Source of the DNA: an uncultured Campylobacter sp.
GTDB lineage: Bacteria; Campylobacterota; Campylobacteria; Campylobacterales; Campylobacteraceae
NCBI GenBank assembly: GCA_937990735.1
Contig: CALKQT010000077.1
Coordinates: 1 to 48,013 of the forward strand
Direction of reading: 5' to 3'
DNA: 48,013 nucleotides
The position numbers and the translations under genes are program-made. Positions 47,941 to 48,013 of this stretch are shown here, piece after piece (position 1 is the first letter of the stretch; every line of letters begins with the position of its first letter). The notes below the pieces were generated by a model. It saw only the letters and a list, made by a program, of their open reading frames with translations, was not told the origin of the DNA and did not search any database.

Positions 47941-48013
47941 ACTTCGCGGAGGGGTACGGCTCGTCCTTGCGACGGGGAGCTTCGCTCCCTCGACCCACCT
48001 AAAGTTTCAGAAA
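47941..48013. repeat. Hairpin-bearing intergenic repeat, copy 2 (runs to window end)
   Basis: Second copy of the 73-base unit at 47736-47808. The first stem is disrupted by the mismatches (GGAGGGGT in place of GGACGAGC), while the GGGAGC/GCTCCC stem and the CTAAAGTTTCAGAAA end are kept. It may continue beyond the window. A diverged related unit (TGCGAG, GGGC/GCCC stem, CTAAAGTT) lies between the two at about 47869-47908. Confidence 0.75.

Noticed and set aside
1..48013. CRISPR arrays or insertion sequences
   Set aside because: No regularly spaced direct repeats with unique spacers and no transposase-like frames. The only near-identical long repeats are the two 73-base units at the right end.

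Overview
The window looks like chromosomal DNA of an oral or intestinal Campylobacter with a fairly high GC content (roughly 47% by eye). Campylobacter gracilis or a close relative is my best guess, inferred from gene content and not from any database comparison. Support comes from the murC / small membrane protein / mutS2 order, the fldA operon with a DUF2325 gene, an epsilonproteobacterial nos cluster (nosZ-B-D-G-C1-C2-H-F), a DcuB transporter, pyruvate:flavodoxin oxidoreductase beside flavodoxin genes, and frequent AAGGA ribosome sites. Intergenic DNA is saturated with AAATTT-type words. No tRNA, rRNA, CRISPR array or insertion sequence was seen.

Layout. 0.4-4.9 kb: murC, a membrane protein with a huge Ser/Asn/Gln linker, and mutS2 (+). 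5.6-9.7 kb: a YcxB-like membrane protein (-) and a three-domain MFS-PlsC-AMP-ligase phospholipid remodelling protein (+). 10.3-17.9 kb (-): a lipoprotein, the DUF2325 / basic protein / flavodoxin operon, an Asp/Glu racemase-family enzyme, and NifJ. 18.7-21.8 kb: an MFS exporter (+) and a strikingly AT-rich KAP P-loop NTPase (-) that looks acquired. 22.0-29.8 kb (-): dcuB, then larA-larC-larE-larB, a DUF2809 protein and a two-subunit class I fumarase/tartrate dehydratase. 30.1-42.2 kb (+): the nitrous oxide reductase cluster. 42.4-45.1 kb (+): a nickel CO dehydrogenase with a long His-rich N-terminal extension. 45.6-47.7 kb (+): remains of an iron-type ABC substrate-binding protein followed by an intact FecCD permease and ATPase. 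The window ends in hairpin-rich direct repeats.

How the genes fit together. The nos cluster encodes a clade II (Sec-exported, cytochrome c-fused) N2O reductase, a menaquinol-to-NosZ electron chain (NosG, NosH, NosB, NosC1, NosC2) and copper/maturation functions (NosD, F, Y, L). NifJ and flavodoxin link pyruvate oxidation to low-potential electron carriers. The dcuB-lar-fumarase block makes a coherent proposed pathway: C4-dicarboxylate import, nickel-pincer racemisation of a 2-hydroxyacid, then reversible dehydration to feed fumarate respiration. Two nickel enzymes (LarA, CooS) lie in the window, and CooS and NosL carry His- or His/Met-rich metal-binding tails.

The most unusual signals are: (i) very strong enrichment of RAATTY words, which in-frame appear to generate Q-N-S low-complexity segments in unrelated proteins and may relate to methylation-dependent DNA uptake; (ii) the His-rich CooS fusion; (iii) the DcuB-Lar-fumarase operon; (iv) a DcuB with an extra domain of about 100 residues; (v) an eroded iron-transport binding-protein gene.
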